From contig CAWHLK010000021.1 of assembly GCA_963829965.1 (NCBI GenBank), positions 62,001-126,000 of the forward strand: a stretch of DNA of 64,000 nt. Reading direction: 5' to 3'. The position numbers and the translations under genes were made by a program. The notes beneath the pieces were generated by a model, which did not search any database, was not told the origin of the DNA, and saw only the letters and a program-made list of their open reading frames with translations. Below are positions 34,091-43,282 of this stretch, in pieces. The number at the start of each line of letters is the position of its first letter. Position 1 is the stretch's first letter. The DNA comes from DASXZH01 sp963829965 (GTDB lineage: Bacteria; Armatimonadota; Fimbriimonadia; Fimbriimonadales; Fimbriimonadaceae).

Positions 34091-35756
34091 GCTTTTGAAT
34101 CTGGCTACGCTGGGCGTTGCCCTTGCGTGCGCCGCTTGGGCGCTGGGACGGCAATCTGAAGGCCCCTCAATTGCGGTGGGGGATGCGACCGTTTCAGATT
34201 TCGGTCCATTCAGCAATACAATAAATAAGACCAGTAATACCAATCACTTCAAATTTGGGCGAAGCAAGGGTGCCAGGCTGAGGCTCCACAGCGCAAAGAG
34301 GAGCATGGACGTCACGTGCGAGAAAGCGGAGGGTGATGCAACGGATAAGCTTCTCAGTGAAGTCACCCTGAGCGGCGATGTTCACATGGTGGTAACGGGC
34401 AAATCGTCAGAGAAGACCAGTTCTGCAGGTCAGAAGGCGACGGTGGATGGTTCCACCGCTCATTACGTGGCGGCGGAGAACCTGCTGCATGTCTCTGGCG
34501 AGGTGATTCTTCACGATGACGACCCGGGAATCGAGCGCACCTTCTACGCGACCGGCAGCAGCGCCGATCTTCGATTGAGTCCGCAAGGCTCGCACGGCGA
34601 TCCTCTGCGTTCCGGTGACCTCGATGGTCCGGTTACGATCAAGATCGACGGTATGCGTAAGGACAAGGACAACGGCGACAAAAAGGTGCCCTACCACCTG
34701 AATACAACTTCCGACCACGCCTCGTTCGATTACGCGGCTCGGACTTTGACCTTGACCGGCCACGTAAAGATCAAGACTGATGACCCATCTGTTGGCCCGA
34801 TGGCCGGCATCAGGGATATGGTCTTCGACTTCAATCCGGACGGCTCCATCGCGGGAACGCACGGAACCGGTGACGAGCCTGGCATTATGACTTTCACCCC
34901 CGGAAGTGACATCCACAATTTGAGAATTTCGGCCTGTAATCTGGTGAAGGAATATCGAGGCCGCCGCGTGGTCAACGATGTGAGCTTCGAACTGGATCAG
35001 GGTGAGATTGTGGGCCTGCTTGGACCCAACGGGGCGGGCAAGACCACCACTTTTTACATGATCACCGGGCTCGTGCGGCCGAAGGAAGGATCGGTGCGGT
35101 TTGATGGCCAGCCGGTGACGAACTGGCCCATGCACCGGCGGGCCCGCGCGGGAGTGGGTTACTTGCCGCAAGAGCCCAGTGTTTTTCGAAAACTAAGCGT
35201 GGAGGACAATATCCGCCTAGTCTTGGAACTTCACGGAGTGAAGGCGGCGGCCATTCAGAAAAAGATCGACGAATTGGCCGAAGAACTGCATATAACCCGG
35301 ATTCTCAAGAGCGTGGGCAACGTGCTGTCGGGAGGCGAAAGACGCCGCGTTGAAATCGCCCGCGCGCTGGCTACGGAGCCTAAATTTATTCTCCTCGACG
35401 AACCGTTTACCGGCATCGACCCGGTGACGATCGAAGAGATCCAGGAGATCATTTTCAAACTTCGCAAGAACGGCATCGGCATCCTCATCACCGACCACAA
35501 CGTGGGCGCAACCCTGCGCATCACCGACCGGAACTACATCCTCATTGACGGGAAAATCATCGCGCAGGGGACCAGCCTGGAGATCGCAGCGGATGAGCAT
35601 GTGAGGAAGCATTACCTAGGGCAGAGCTTTGACCGGCGAATAGAAGATGCCTACTATAGGCAAGGCGAAGTGAACGGGTCAGGAAGGTCCGACGAAGCTC
35701 AGGAGCCGGGAATCGGAGAGCCGTATGAAGAGCGGTCCGAGGTTAAGACCGATTGA
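34074..35756 (+). CDS. lptB: apparent LptA-LptB fusion (LPS transport periplasmic protein + ABC ATPase)
   Basis: One open frame of about 560 residues. Residues 1-282 are exported (signal MPRVGKLLNLATLGVALACAAWALG) with OstA/LptA-type repeats (VTLSGDVHM; VSGEVILHDDD; LTGHVKIK). The rest is a complete LptB ATPase: LRISACNLVKEYRGRRVVNDVSF, Walker A GPNGAGKTT, signature LSGGERRR, Walker B FILLDEPFTGID and switch H in TDHNVG. The two parts belong on opposite sides of the membrane. LptB has its own TTG start at 34920. Adding one C to the C run near 34896 would end LptA at FTPRK-stop just before it, so two genes are more likely. The ATG at 34074 has AGGAGA upstream. Confidence 0.88.
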   Translation: MPRVGKLLNLATLGVALACAAWALGRQSEGPSIAVGDATVSDFGPFSNTINKTSNTNHFKFGRSKGARLRLHSAKRSMDVTCEKAEGDATDKLLSEVTLSGDVHMVVTGKSSEKTSSAGQKATVDGSTAHYVAAENLLHVSGEVILHDDDPGIERTFYATGSSADLRLSPQGSHGDPLRSGDLDGPVTIKIDGMRKDKDNGDKKVPYHLNTTSDHASFDYAARTLTLTGHVKIKTDDPSVGPMAGIRDMVFDFNPDGSIAGTHGTGDEPGIMTFTPGSDIHNLRISACNLVKEYRGRRVVNDVSFELDQGEIVGLLGPNGAGKTTTFYMITGLVRPKEGSVRFDGQPVTNWPMHRRARAGVGYLPQEPSVFRKLSVEDNIRLVLELHGVKAAAIQKKIDELAEELHITRILKSVGNVLSGGERRRVEIARALATEPKFILLDEPFTGIDPVTIEEIQEIIFKLRKNGIGILITDHNVGATLRITDRNYILIDGKIIAQGTSLEIAADEHVRKHYLGQSFDRRIEDAYYRQGEVNGSGRSDEAQEPGIGEPYEERSEVKTD

Positions 35757-36897
35757 AGCGGATCGACCGCCTCATTCTTGGTGAGATGTTGGGCCCCTGG
35801 ATTTTTGGGGTTGCCATCTTCACCGTCATTATCCTGGCGGGCACGTCTCTCTTCCAGCTCACGAACTATATCGTTAACGGCATTCCGCCAACGATGATCT
35901 TCAGCCTCACCGCGCTTTTGCTCCCAGGGATCATGGTCAAGTCGTTTGCCATGGCGGTACTGCTGGCTTCGCTTCTCTCCTTCGGCAAGCTCAGCGGCGA
36001 CAGTGAGATCGTGGCCTTGAAAGCGGCGGCGGCGTGAGCATTCTCCGCATCATGGTCCCAGTGGCACTTTTTGGCGCGGGAGTCGCGGTGCTTTATTTTG
36101 TGACCGACGAGTTCGTGGTGGCTCCCGCCGCGAACAAGGCGGAAGCGATTAAGAACGACATCCAGAAGCGTCTTAACGGGTCTACAAACCACATTTCGCA
36201 ATCCATAAACGACAATAACGGCAAGCTTCAGGCCAGCCTCATGGCCCAGGATTTCGACATTACGGGAAGGCATCTCTCGGATGTAGTGATTGAGTTCTAT
36301 GACAGGAGCGGCCACCCTTCCGCAATTTTGCTGGCGCCTGGCATGCAGTTTACGGGAGCCGCAAGCGCACTGCCGACCAGTTCGGCGTCCCGGGATTGGA
36401 GGCTTGATCCTGGCAGCAAGCTCATTCGCTTTAATCCACTAAATGAGAGCAATCTCGGGAGCGTCTATCCGGATGAGGTTGGGCCTGAGCCGCCCGAATC
36501 CGACCACCCTTCTGGCGGATCAACTCAAGAATTTCGGACGCGCTGAACATGCCCCAGACAAAGGCGTCCATCGAGAAACTCCAGAAGGATCCCAAGGTCA
36601 ATCCGGGCACGATTGCCAACCTCTGGTACGGCTACTACAACAAGGTTTCGTTGCCCCTTGCCACCATCATTTTTGCGCTAGTTGGCGCACCTTTAGGGCA
36701 TCCGGGGCCATCGAACAGGTACAGCAACAGGTTTTGCGTTGTCTGTCGTGATAATTTTTGCGTACATGATGTTGTTTAATTGGATGAGCATTTATTCAAC
36801 AGGGCAAAGAATTCCTCCCTACGCGGCCAGTTTTGCCCCAGTAGGAATAGGGCTCGTCTGCGCCATTGTGCTCGTCTATAAAAGAAACCAGTCGTGA
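35753..36897 (+). CDS. LptF/LptG-family LPS transport permease, several frameshifts
   Basis: Inner-membrane permease that extracts LPS with LptB. Frame 1 gives MKRIDRLILGEMLGPWIFGVAIFTVIILAGTSLF with TM1-3. After a shift at ~36028 (adding one G restores KAAGVSILRIMVP, the conserved motif) come TM3 and the periplasmic jellyroll. Shifts near 36480-36540 and at ~36699 (removing one G restores VGAPLGIR) lead to the last helices, ending FAPVGIGLVCAIVLVYKRNQS. The start overlaps lptB as TTGA and the end overlaps the next gene as GTGA. Only one permease gene is present, as in lineages with a single LptF/G-type subunit or with the other elsewhere. Confidence 0.85.
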
Positions 36898-38393
36898 ATT
36901 TAACTGTCCTTGTTTTGGCTGTCTTGCTGGGAAGCGTTATCGCCTACTTGGCGGACCGCTTGGGCCGCACTCTCGGGAAAACTAGCTTGCTCGGCATGCG
37001 CCCGCGTACCACGGCCGAAGTGTTGACTGCCGCTGCCGGAGGGTTGATTCCGCTCGTCACGATTCTCATCATCTTGGCCGTCAGTGCCGATGCCCGGCTT
37101 TATATCCTCCACTATAACGAGACTATAAGGCAAAGAGATGAGCTAAACAAGGAGGTCCAACAGGATAAGATCACCCTCAAGGACACCCAGAACCAGAAGG
37201 ATGAAGAGTCAAGAAGTATGGTGGTTATCAATGGGAAGCTGAAGGGGCTGCAGACCCAGGTGGGCCAAGTTTCTGATGAACTTAGCACGCGGACCGCGGA
37301 GCTAAAGACGGCGAACGAGCGGTTCCGAATAGCTTCAGGACAGATCCGTGGTTGTTGACCGGCAATATAGCGCGACCAAACAGCGGGTCGAGACTCTTCA
37401 AAAGAGTGTCGCATCAAACGAGAAAGCACTGTTGGCAAAGCAGGAAGACCTCGGGAATTCGCAGAAACGCTATGACGCCCTGAACAAAGACTATGCGAAA
37501 GTTTCCAACAACCGCGACCTGGTTGTTAAGGAGCTTGACAAGGACAAGCAGGCGATTCTCGACGACTCAAAGACACTATCCAATTTGCAGACGGAGTTGA
37601 GTTCCACACAAACGGACTTGCAACAGGCAAAAGGCGACTTAGCCAAAACACAGACCGATTTGGGCCATGCACAAGATGCCCTAAGGGACGCGTTTGCCCA
37701 GCTAAACGTGGACGTGCCGATGGAAAACCAGTTCTTGCAGCAGCCGGTCATTTTCAATGTTGGGGAGGAAGTGGCGCGCATATCCGTACCTGCCGAGGTT
37801 AAGCCTGCGGAAGCTGGCTCCTATGTCGATCAGTTGATGAACAAGGCAAGCGAACTTGCGCTTCAGCGCGGGGCGGTTACCTCCAAGTTGGGAGAAGGGC
37901 GCGCCGCAGGATTCATGAAGGTGCTGGCCAGGACTCTCAGGGCGGCACATTAACGCCTCAGGCGCAATATGACCAGGTAGTTTCCGAGTTGGTGGACTCG
38001 AAGAAGCCTTCGGTCCTAATTGCGAAGGCGCTTTACAACACGGTTAAGGGCTATTATGTGGCCCTCTATATGGTGCGAAAGGATAATCCCCTAGTCTTCA
38101 AGCAGGGGCAGGCGATTGCGAACACGGTAATCAAAGGCGACAATACACGCGGCGAAATCTTCGACGAGGTTGGAAAATTTTCTGAGGGAAAAGGTCGCCC
38201 AAAAGGCGAAGGCAAGCAAAATGGTTCCAATTGAAGGCTCTGACGAGGGGCTGGGGCTTGTTCCTGATGCAGATATGCTGGATCTGGTCGAGAAATTCAC
38301 CAGTGGGGCAGGAACGCCAAGCTGACCGCCTTGGCGAAGGACAACACCTATGCGGGAGATCGGCTGGCCCTTGTGTTCCATCTCGACCAATGA
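36894..38393 (+). CDS. DUF3084 membrane/coiled-coil protein, four frameshifts
   Basis: An ~500-residue protein of the DUF3084 family, known mainly from cyanobacteria and relatives; function unknown. Two N-terminal transmembrane helices (LTVLVLAVLLGSVIAYLAD; AAGGLIPLVTILIILAVSA) precede a long coiled coil rich in Gln, Lys and Asp (QTDLQQAKGDLAKTQTDL). A globular C-terminal domain follows (IFNVGEEVARISVP; IAKALYNTVKGYYVALYMV; AGDRLALVFHLDQ). Single-base changes near 37350 (extra G), 37933 (missing G), 38171 (extra T) and 38306 (missing G) interrupt the frame; repairing each gives continuous homologous sequence. It overlaps lptF and the yqgF-like gene, so it belongs to the same transcript. Confidence 0.82.
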
Positions 38394-38800
38394 TCGAAAC
38401 GGTGCTTGCCATCGATCCGGGCAGTTCCAAATGTGGAATGGCGCTTGTCCGCCGTAACGAGGAGCAATCCTTGGATATCCTCTGGCGTAAGATCTCGCCG
38501 CGCGGGCAAGTCTTGGATAGCATTAGCGAAGCGGCCGGACAAGGCCCATTTCAAACGGTTGTGATCGGCTCGGGAACGACATCTCGCGATCTCGTCGAAG
38601 AGATCCGCGACGCACGTCCGGACCTGGGTTTGCTGATCGTAGACGAGAAGGACACGACCCTGCAGGCGCGAGAGCGTTATTGGGAGAATACGCCTCGCTC
38701 CGGCTGGCGCCGGCTTGTGCCTGCAAGTCTGCAGGTTCCACCGGAACCGGTGGACGATTTTGTCGCTCTCATTCTTGCGGAGAGGGTTCTCTTGTCGTAG
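38390..38800 (+). CDS. YqgF/RuvX-like RNase H-fold protein
   Basis: A 136-residue RNase H-like protein. It begins IETVLAIDPGSSKCGMALV, the first strand with the catalytic Asp of the YqgF/RuvC superfamily, and has VVIGSGTTSRDLVEEIR and LLIVDEKDTTLQARERYW. The DEKxTTLQAR segment matches the conserved ExxTT region of YqgF. It lacks obvious similarity to canonical RuvX at the C-terminus and is the partner commonly found beside DUF3084 genes. The start overlaps the DUF3084 stop as ATGA. Probably a nuclease acting on RNA or DNA junctions. Confidence 0.8.
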   Translation: MIETVLAIDPGSSKCGMALVRRNEEQSLDILWRKISPRGQVLDSISEAAGQGPFQTVVIGSGTTSRDLVEEIRDARPDLGLLIVDEKDTTLQARERYWENTPRSGWRRLVPASLQVPPEPVDDFVALILAERVLLS

Positions 38801-39058
38801 GCCGGGTACGGGCGTGTGACGAGTCAACACCAGGTGCCCCCACCCTGTAACGTTGGCTCTCAAACCTAAATCCAAGGCCGGAACGTGACCGGCAATTGTG
38901 TTGCCAAACGGGGCGATGCTCTGGCGGTCACCCCTCTCGATCTCCCCTCAAGGGGAGAGGTGGGCCTCTGAAACTTGCAAATCAGGTGCTTTTGCCACAG
39001 CCCCGGAAGAGGCTATGAGTTTGTAAGCCGGGAAAGAGAGACATTTCTGTGATCAAAA
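38801..39058. other. intergenic region with short stem-loop between convergent genes
   Basis: No coding potential is seen. A 7-bp hairpin TCTCCCC/GGGGAGA with a TCAA loop lies at 38941-38958. A second weak pairing CCCCGG...CCGGG lies around 39002-39035. No T-run follows on either strand. Confidence 0.5.
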
Positions 39059-39874
39059 TCAGGCACGCAGTCCTAACGGGGGTTCTGCTGCCCTGACTAC
39101 GGTTGGGAACCAGTCTTCTTTGAGAAACCCGTGCTTTAGCAGAAGCTGTTGGAAGAACCTCAGGCCCTCCACGTGCTTTTCCGTTAGGGTGTAGTTCATG
39201 ATCTCCGCCAGATATTGACGGCAGGAATCGCCCGGCCAGTGGACTTGGGCCTGGGTTTCTTGGATCACTTCATCAAGGTGCTCCTGGCCCCATCGGTTTG
39301 CCGCCTCCAGGTATTCGGCCAGCGGTTCGTCGAGACCCTCGTTGCCGATCCACGCGGCCCAAACAAACGGGAGATCGGTCATTTTGAGCCATTCGGCGCC
39401 CAAGTCGGTAACAAGCAGCCCTTCACCGTTCGCGACCATTCCTTTGTCGCCGATGATCACGCAGGCGTCGCATCGGCCCAGCATCAGGGCAAGGTCCGGC
39501 TTCATGCCCACCGTCTTCGCGCGAACGCCGTAGTTCTCGATTAATGCGACCTGAGCCAAATGAATGGACGTCAGAGAACTGGCGTCTAGCGCCAAAGTCT
39601 TAACATCTTCGAAAGGCACCTTGGAGAACAGCCTCACGCTCTGAGCGTCCCCAAAAGTGGAGACGCAACCGGCCCCGATACGGCGGTTGGGGGTGCTGAA
39701 GGAATCAAAGCTCGACACAAGCGCCGCCTGAACGGTTTTCGCGTCCAACAGTGCCGGAAGCTGAGACGGGAGCTCGTAAAGGACTTTTACGGGAGATCGG
39801 GATCCTAGATGATTGAACTGGCTTACCAGTGGCTTGGCGTTCACATAGGGAACGCTGCCCACGACATATTGCAC
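39059..39874 (-). CDS. mqnA: chorismate dehydratase of the futalosine menaquinone pathway
   Basis: Dehydrates chorismate to 3-enolpyruvylbenzoate, the first step of menaquinone synthesis through futalosine. The 271 residues have the periplasmic-binding-like fold: VVGSVPYVNAKPLVSQF at the N-terminus, QAALVSSFDSF, and ALDASSLTSIHLAQVALIENYG. ACVIIGDKGMVAN and LGAEWLKMTDLPFVWAAWIG complete it. MqnA and MqnD are related, but the SVPYVNAKPL opening is typical of MqnA. No other mqn gene is adjacent. Menaquinone is presumably the substrate of the bc-type complex at 5.8-9.9 kb. Confidence 0.95.
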   Translation of the reverse strand: MQYVVGSVPYVNAKPLVSQFNHLGSRSPVKVLYELPSQLPALLDAKTVQAALVSSFDSFSTPNRRIGAGCVSTFGDAQSVRLFSKVPFEDVKTLALDASSLTSIHLAQVALIENYGVRAKTVGMKPDLALMLGRCDACVIIGDKGMVANGEGLLVTDLGAEWLKMTDLPFVWAAWIGNEGLDEPLAEYLEAANRWGQEHLDEVIQETQAQVHWPGDSCRQYLAEIMNYTLTEKHVEGLRFFQQLLLKHGFLKEDWFPTVVRAAEPPLGLRA

Positions 39875-39897
39875 GCTGTTAGTTTACTTCTGCCGCG

Positions 39898-40743
39898 CTA
39901 CTGAACAGTTAGGACCCCGCTTGAGCGGCGCCAAGCCCAAGCGTTGCCGTTTCGGCCGTTTCGCCAGGCCTGAACCTCGGCTCTATAGATGCCCTTCCGT
40001 GGCCTCTTATCGCTGTCGACCAGGGCGGGTTCAACTTGGAGCTCCGAGTTACCGTCCGGGTTGGGCAACGGGTGGTGTCCGAAGTATCGGACCTTGTAAA
40101 CCAGGCCGTCTTTAACGCCGCCAATCACGGAATACCGGGCCTTATTGAGCTTGCTCAAATAGTTTGCCCGGAAAGCGGCTTTCGCTCCGTGGTCGGATGC
40201 AGTTAGGGTTGGCGTCGCGAATTGGATTTCGGAGATTCCTAGAACTCCATCCTCAAGTCCCGCGCAAACCCCATCATAGGTGACGGGCGATACGCCGTCG
40301 GGCGAAACCGGCTGGTCGCAGGTGATGTCCATGGTCGCGGGCGTCGGCGCGTCGCCCATGCTTTCGGGAAGCGGAACGAACTTCACGTGATGGCCTACGG
40401 AACCATCGAGCGACATATTGAAGGGGTAGATGTTTCGGCGATTGATTTGCAGATGAAGGTTGCAGTCCACGGTTACATCGTATTCGATTCCGAGCTGCCA
40501 GTCCTTCTTGAAAAAGGCGATCATTTTCAACTCGTTAAGGGGGTTATCGCCTACATATTTGCCGCTCAAAATGGGGCCGCCGTCTTCTAGTTCTTCGCTT
40601 AGATCCAGTTCATGCGGCGACCGGTCAAAGCCGGTTGTGCTGAGGCCGGTAGTGGAACCACCTTGACCAGTTCCGCGGGCACTTCCTAGGCACGTGACAA
40701 CCGCAAAGAGAGAAAGCACCGCCCATGTGATGTTAATACGCAT
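39898..40743 (-). CDS. exported protein of unknown function
   Basis: A 281-residue protein with a signal peptide (MRINITWAVLSLFAVVTCLGSARG). I chose the ATG at 40743 because GAGGGGGTG lies just upstream and the signal starts there; a start at 40761 adds six residues. The mature part looks beta-rich with mid-chain Cys residues (TVDCNLHLQ; MDITCDQPV; GVCAG), perhaps disulfide-bonded outside the cytoplasm. No family recognised. Its C-terminal strand motif (AEVQAWRNGRNGNAWAWRRSSGVLTV) is aromatic-rich. It lies between mqnA and a GYF-domain membrane protein, without evident functional relation. Confidence 0.7.
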   Translation of the reverse strand: MRINITWAVLSLFAVVTCLGSARGTGQGGSTTGLSTTGFDRSPHELDLSEELEDGGPILSGKYVGDNPLNELKMIAFFKKDWQLGIEYDVTVDCNLHLQINRRNIYPFNMSLDGSVGHHVKFVPLPESMGDAPTPATMDITCDQPVSPDGVSPVTYDGVCAGLEDGVLGISEIQFATPTLTASDHGAKAAFRANYLSKLNKARYSVIGGVKDGLVYKVRYFGHHPLPNPDGNSELQVEPALVDSDKRPRKGIYRAEVQAWRNGRNGNAWAWRRSSGVLTVQ

Positions 40744-40822
40744 TCCACACCCCCTCGCCACAACTTACTGCAATGATACTACTCTTAGCTATCGCGCGCG
40801 AATTGCGGTCAATGGCGGTGGC

Positions 40823-41392
40823 TCACCGACCGGGTGTGAGTCTGAAGAATGGGTGCCAACCGGCGGCGCCGTTGCTTGAAATGCCGATGATGGTCACCGC
40901 CAAAAAGAGCAGACCGATGATCGCGCCGAGCACCAGGCAAATGATCGCGATGGCCCTTGCCACTGCCCCGGAAGGGTGGCCTTTGGCTATCGCCTGGTTG
41001 GCTAAGTTCAGTCCGTAAAGGGGAACGCAGAAGATGACCATGTTGGCGTAGGGGCAGCAAAAGCACAGCATGAAGCTGAAAAAGAAGCTGCCCAAGGAAG
41101 CGATGATGGAAAGGGTGACCTCGCTTCCTCCCTCGGGCGCAGGCGCAGGAGCGCCACGGTAGTAAGTGCTTTGCGGGGCAGGAGGCTCTTGGAAGGGAGG
41201 CGGGTTATCAGGTTGTTCCGCCGCTGCCTGGTTGAGGTTTGGAAGATCCCCGGCCTTGATCCGCGCGCCGGTTTCTTCGTTTTCGAGTTCTGTCTCTGCG
41301 GTGATGCGGCCTTCGCGAAGCCAATCGAGCAACTGGCCCTCGTCCGCGGGGCCATATTTCCGTCCGTCCGTCCCGATCACGAGATAACTCAT
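40823..41392 (-). CDS. GYF_2-domain membrane protein with DUF4190-like helices
   Basis: A 189-residue protein. Residues 1-50 (MSYLVIGTDGRKYGPADEGQLLDWLREGRITAETELENEETG) form a GYF_2 domain, a small module that binds proline-rich peptides. A Pro-rich linker (NPPPFQEPPAPQ) leads to three transmembrane helices (LSIIASLGSFFFSFMLCFCCPY; VARAIAIICLVLGAIIGLLFLAVTIIGI). This architecture is common in Planctomycetota and Armatimonadota and is of unknown function. The start faces the divergent gene at 41472. Confidence 0.82.
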   Translation of the reverse strand: MSYLVIGTDGRKYGPADEGQLLDWLREGRITAETELENEETGARIKAGDLPNLNQAAAEQPDNPPPFQEPPAPQSTYYRGAPAPAPEGGSEVTLSIIASLGSFFFSFMLCFCCPYANMVIFCVPLYGLNLANQAIAKGHPSGAVARAIAIICLVLGAIIGLLFLAVTIIGISSNGAAGWHPFFRLTPGR

Positions 41393-41471
41393 GGTTGCTG
41401 GTCTACTTTACTCGCGCAGGCGTTACAATGAGACGTCCAACAAATTACTTGGTGTAGAGTCGCAAATAACG

Positions 41472-41966
41472 ATGCTCTGGGGTCCTTGGAAATACATGTC
41501 GGAAGATTCGTTGCGCGCGTATTTGCGCGCAGGCGCCCAAGACTGGGTAACCGGTCAGTTTATGTACGACGACCTGATCGGCAGAAAACTCCCGAAAGAG
41601 TGCGAGCAGGCATTTATAGAGGCCGCGCAAGCCGAGGATATTTTTGAACCGTATGAGTATTTGATGGTGTGCGCCTCTCAGCTTCTTCGAATGGGAAGTG
41701 ATTGGGAGGGGTTGAGCGGTTTATTGGTGCGGCTGGTGGACCTGTCGCCTGGCATTAGCACTTACTCGCTTGTTTATGAGTATCTGAGGCAGCGCAGGTG
41801 GAACGTGCCGCCAGAGCTTGGTCGCCGGGTCAGGGAAACGTACAGCGAGCGAACAAGATTGCATAAGTTCTTTATCTCGCTGGACGGCCCGAGCCGCGCG
41901 GCGGTCAAAAACTGCGCAGTTCGAATACCAATTCCGGTTGAAAGCGGGTCCGCGATCAACTCGTAA
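41472..41966 (+). CDS. hypothetical soluble protein
   Basis: A 164-residue protein with no recognised domain. It starts MLWGPWKYMSEDSLRAYLRAGAQDWVTGQF and is mostly helical with many aromatic and acidic residues. I chose the ATG at 41472; an ATG at 41391 would overlap the divergent gene's start codon. No signal peptide or membrane segment is seen. The tail after residue ~150 (PIPVESGSAINS) is unstructured. The next ~330 bases have no clear gene, so the 3' context is uninformative. Confidence 0.6.
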   Translation: MLWGPWKYMSEDSLRAYLRAGAQDWVTGQFMYDDLIGRKLPKECEQAFIEAAQAEDIFEPYEYLMVCASQLLRMGSDWEGLSGLLVRLVDLSPGISTYSLVYEYLRQRRWNVPPELGRRVRETYSERTRLHKFFISLDGPSRAAVKNCAVRIPIPVESGSAINS

Positions 41967-42293
41967 CTGGGCCGCAGGGCCTAGCAGAAGCGGGCCCAAT
42001 GGGCCATTCGACGCAGGTTCTCCCGTCCCATTCTTCGTACACGAAAAGCAACCTTTCCCGTTGAAGCCGGCAGTATTCGTTGTCGCGTTACTCCTAAGTT
42101 CGGTGGCGTCCGCGAATGCCGCGATGGGTCTGGCGCTGGAGATGTTCGACTTCAAGATATGGACCGTTTATGTCGTGGCCACGGTGGTTGCGTTATCGAA
42201 CTCGTTCAGTCCAAAGCGTCTTGGACGCGACCGCCAATTCTTAACGCCCCGCCTGTCCTTCTCGCCTCACCCAAAAGAGGTAAACCAAATCCC
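41967..42293. other. 327-base region with only a doubtful small membrane-protein frame
   Basis: A hydrophobic stretch (KPAVFVVALLLSSVASANAA, then KIWTVYVVATVVAL) is encoded on the plus strand at about 42063-42204 but has no clear start codon and runs into the next gene in another frame. It may be a small membrane protein broken by an indel, like its downstream neighbours. No RNA gene or repeat is seen. Confidence 0.3.
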
Positions 42294-43269
42294 ATGCGCG
42301 CACTCTTTATCGGCGGAACCGGGATCATCAGTTCCGCTTGCTCCCAGTTGGCTCTGGATCTTGGTATCGAGCTCTATCTTCTCAACCGTGGGACCTCCCA
42401 CCAAGAAACCCCGAAAGGCGCAAAAGTGCTGACAGGCAATATCAGAGACCACACCGCGGAGGAAGCGCTCAAGGGGCTGGAGTTTGACGCGGTGGTCGAC
42501 TGGGTCGCGTTCACCGGGGAGCACATCCAAAGAGACATCCAACTCTTCGAGGGCAAAACCAAGCAGTTCGTGTTCATCAGTTCGGCCAGCGCCTACCAAA
42601 CGCCGCCCAACTGGCTGCCTGTAACCGAGTCGGCCATGCTCGAGAACCCGTTCTGGGAGTACTCGCGAAACAAGATCAAATGCGAGGAACTGCTGGTGAA
42701 CGCCTATAGGAAGAGCAAGTTCCCCGCAACCATCATCAGGCCCTCCCACACTTATGATAAGACCCTTCTCCCGTTCGATCACGGTTGGACAGTGGTTGAC
42801 CGAATGCGAAAGGAAAGCCGGTTATTGTCCACGGGGATGGAAGTTCGCTGTGGACACTCACCCACCACAAAGACTTCGCCAAGGGATTCGTGCCACTGCT
42901 AGGAAACTGTCATGCTGTGGGGGAAACCTTCCATATCACCTCGGACTATGGCTCTCCTGGAACCAAATTTTCGACATTGTGGCCAGTGCCGCAGGAACTA
43001 AGGCGATAAAAGTTCACGTTCCTTCTGATGAAATCGCCGCATTGATGCCGATTGGGGAGCGTCATTGTTGGGGGATAAAGCGCACAGCTTGATATTCGAC
43101 AACTCGAAGCTGAAAGCGGCTGGTGCCGGATTTTGCGGCCACGATTCCGTTCACGCGCGGAGCGGAGGAAGTGATCGCCTGGTACGACGCCGATCCAGCG
43201 AGGCAGGTGGTGGACGAGAACGCAAAACCGGCTCAAGACCTCTTGTTGGAGAAGTTCGGCGGTGCGTAG
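42294..43269 (+). CDS. NAD-dependent epimerase/dehydratase (extended SDR), four frameshifts
   Basis: Extended short-chain dehydrogenase of about 325 residues. It begins RALFIGGTGIISSACSQLALDLGIELYLLNRG, the Rossmann GGTGxIS motif. FVFISSASAYQ holds the active-site Ser, and EYSRNKIKCEELL gives the Tyr-x3-Lys analogue of the active site. The frame changes at ~42818 (missing A), ~42951 (missing T), ~43052 (missing G) and ~43121 (extra G). Correcting them yields RKGKPVIVHGDGSSLW, GSPWNQIFDIVASA, LLGDKAHSLIFDNSKLK and VPDFAATIPFTRGAEE. The product resembles enzymes annotated as sugar-nucleotide epimerases. The substrate is unknown. Confidence 0.83.
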
Positions 43270-43282
43270 AAATAAGCGAAAG

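Noticed and set aside
36431..36619. Minus-strand open frame opposite lptF
   Set aside because: It is a shadow of the frameshifted lptF gene and has no ribosome-binding site or homology-like pattern.
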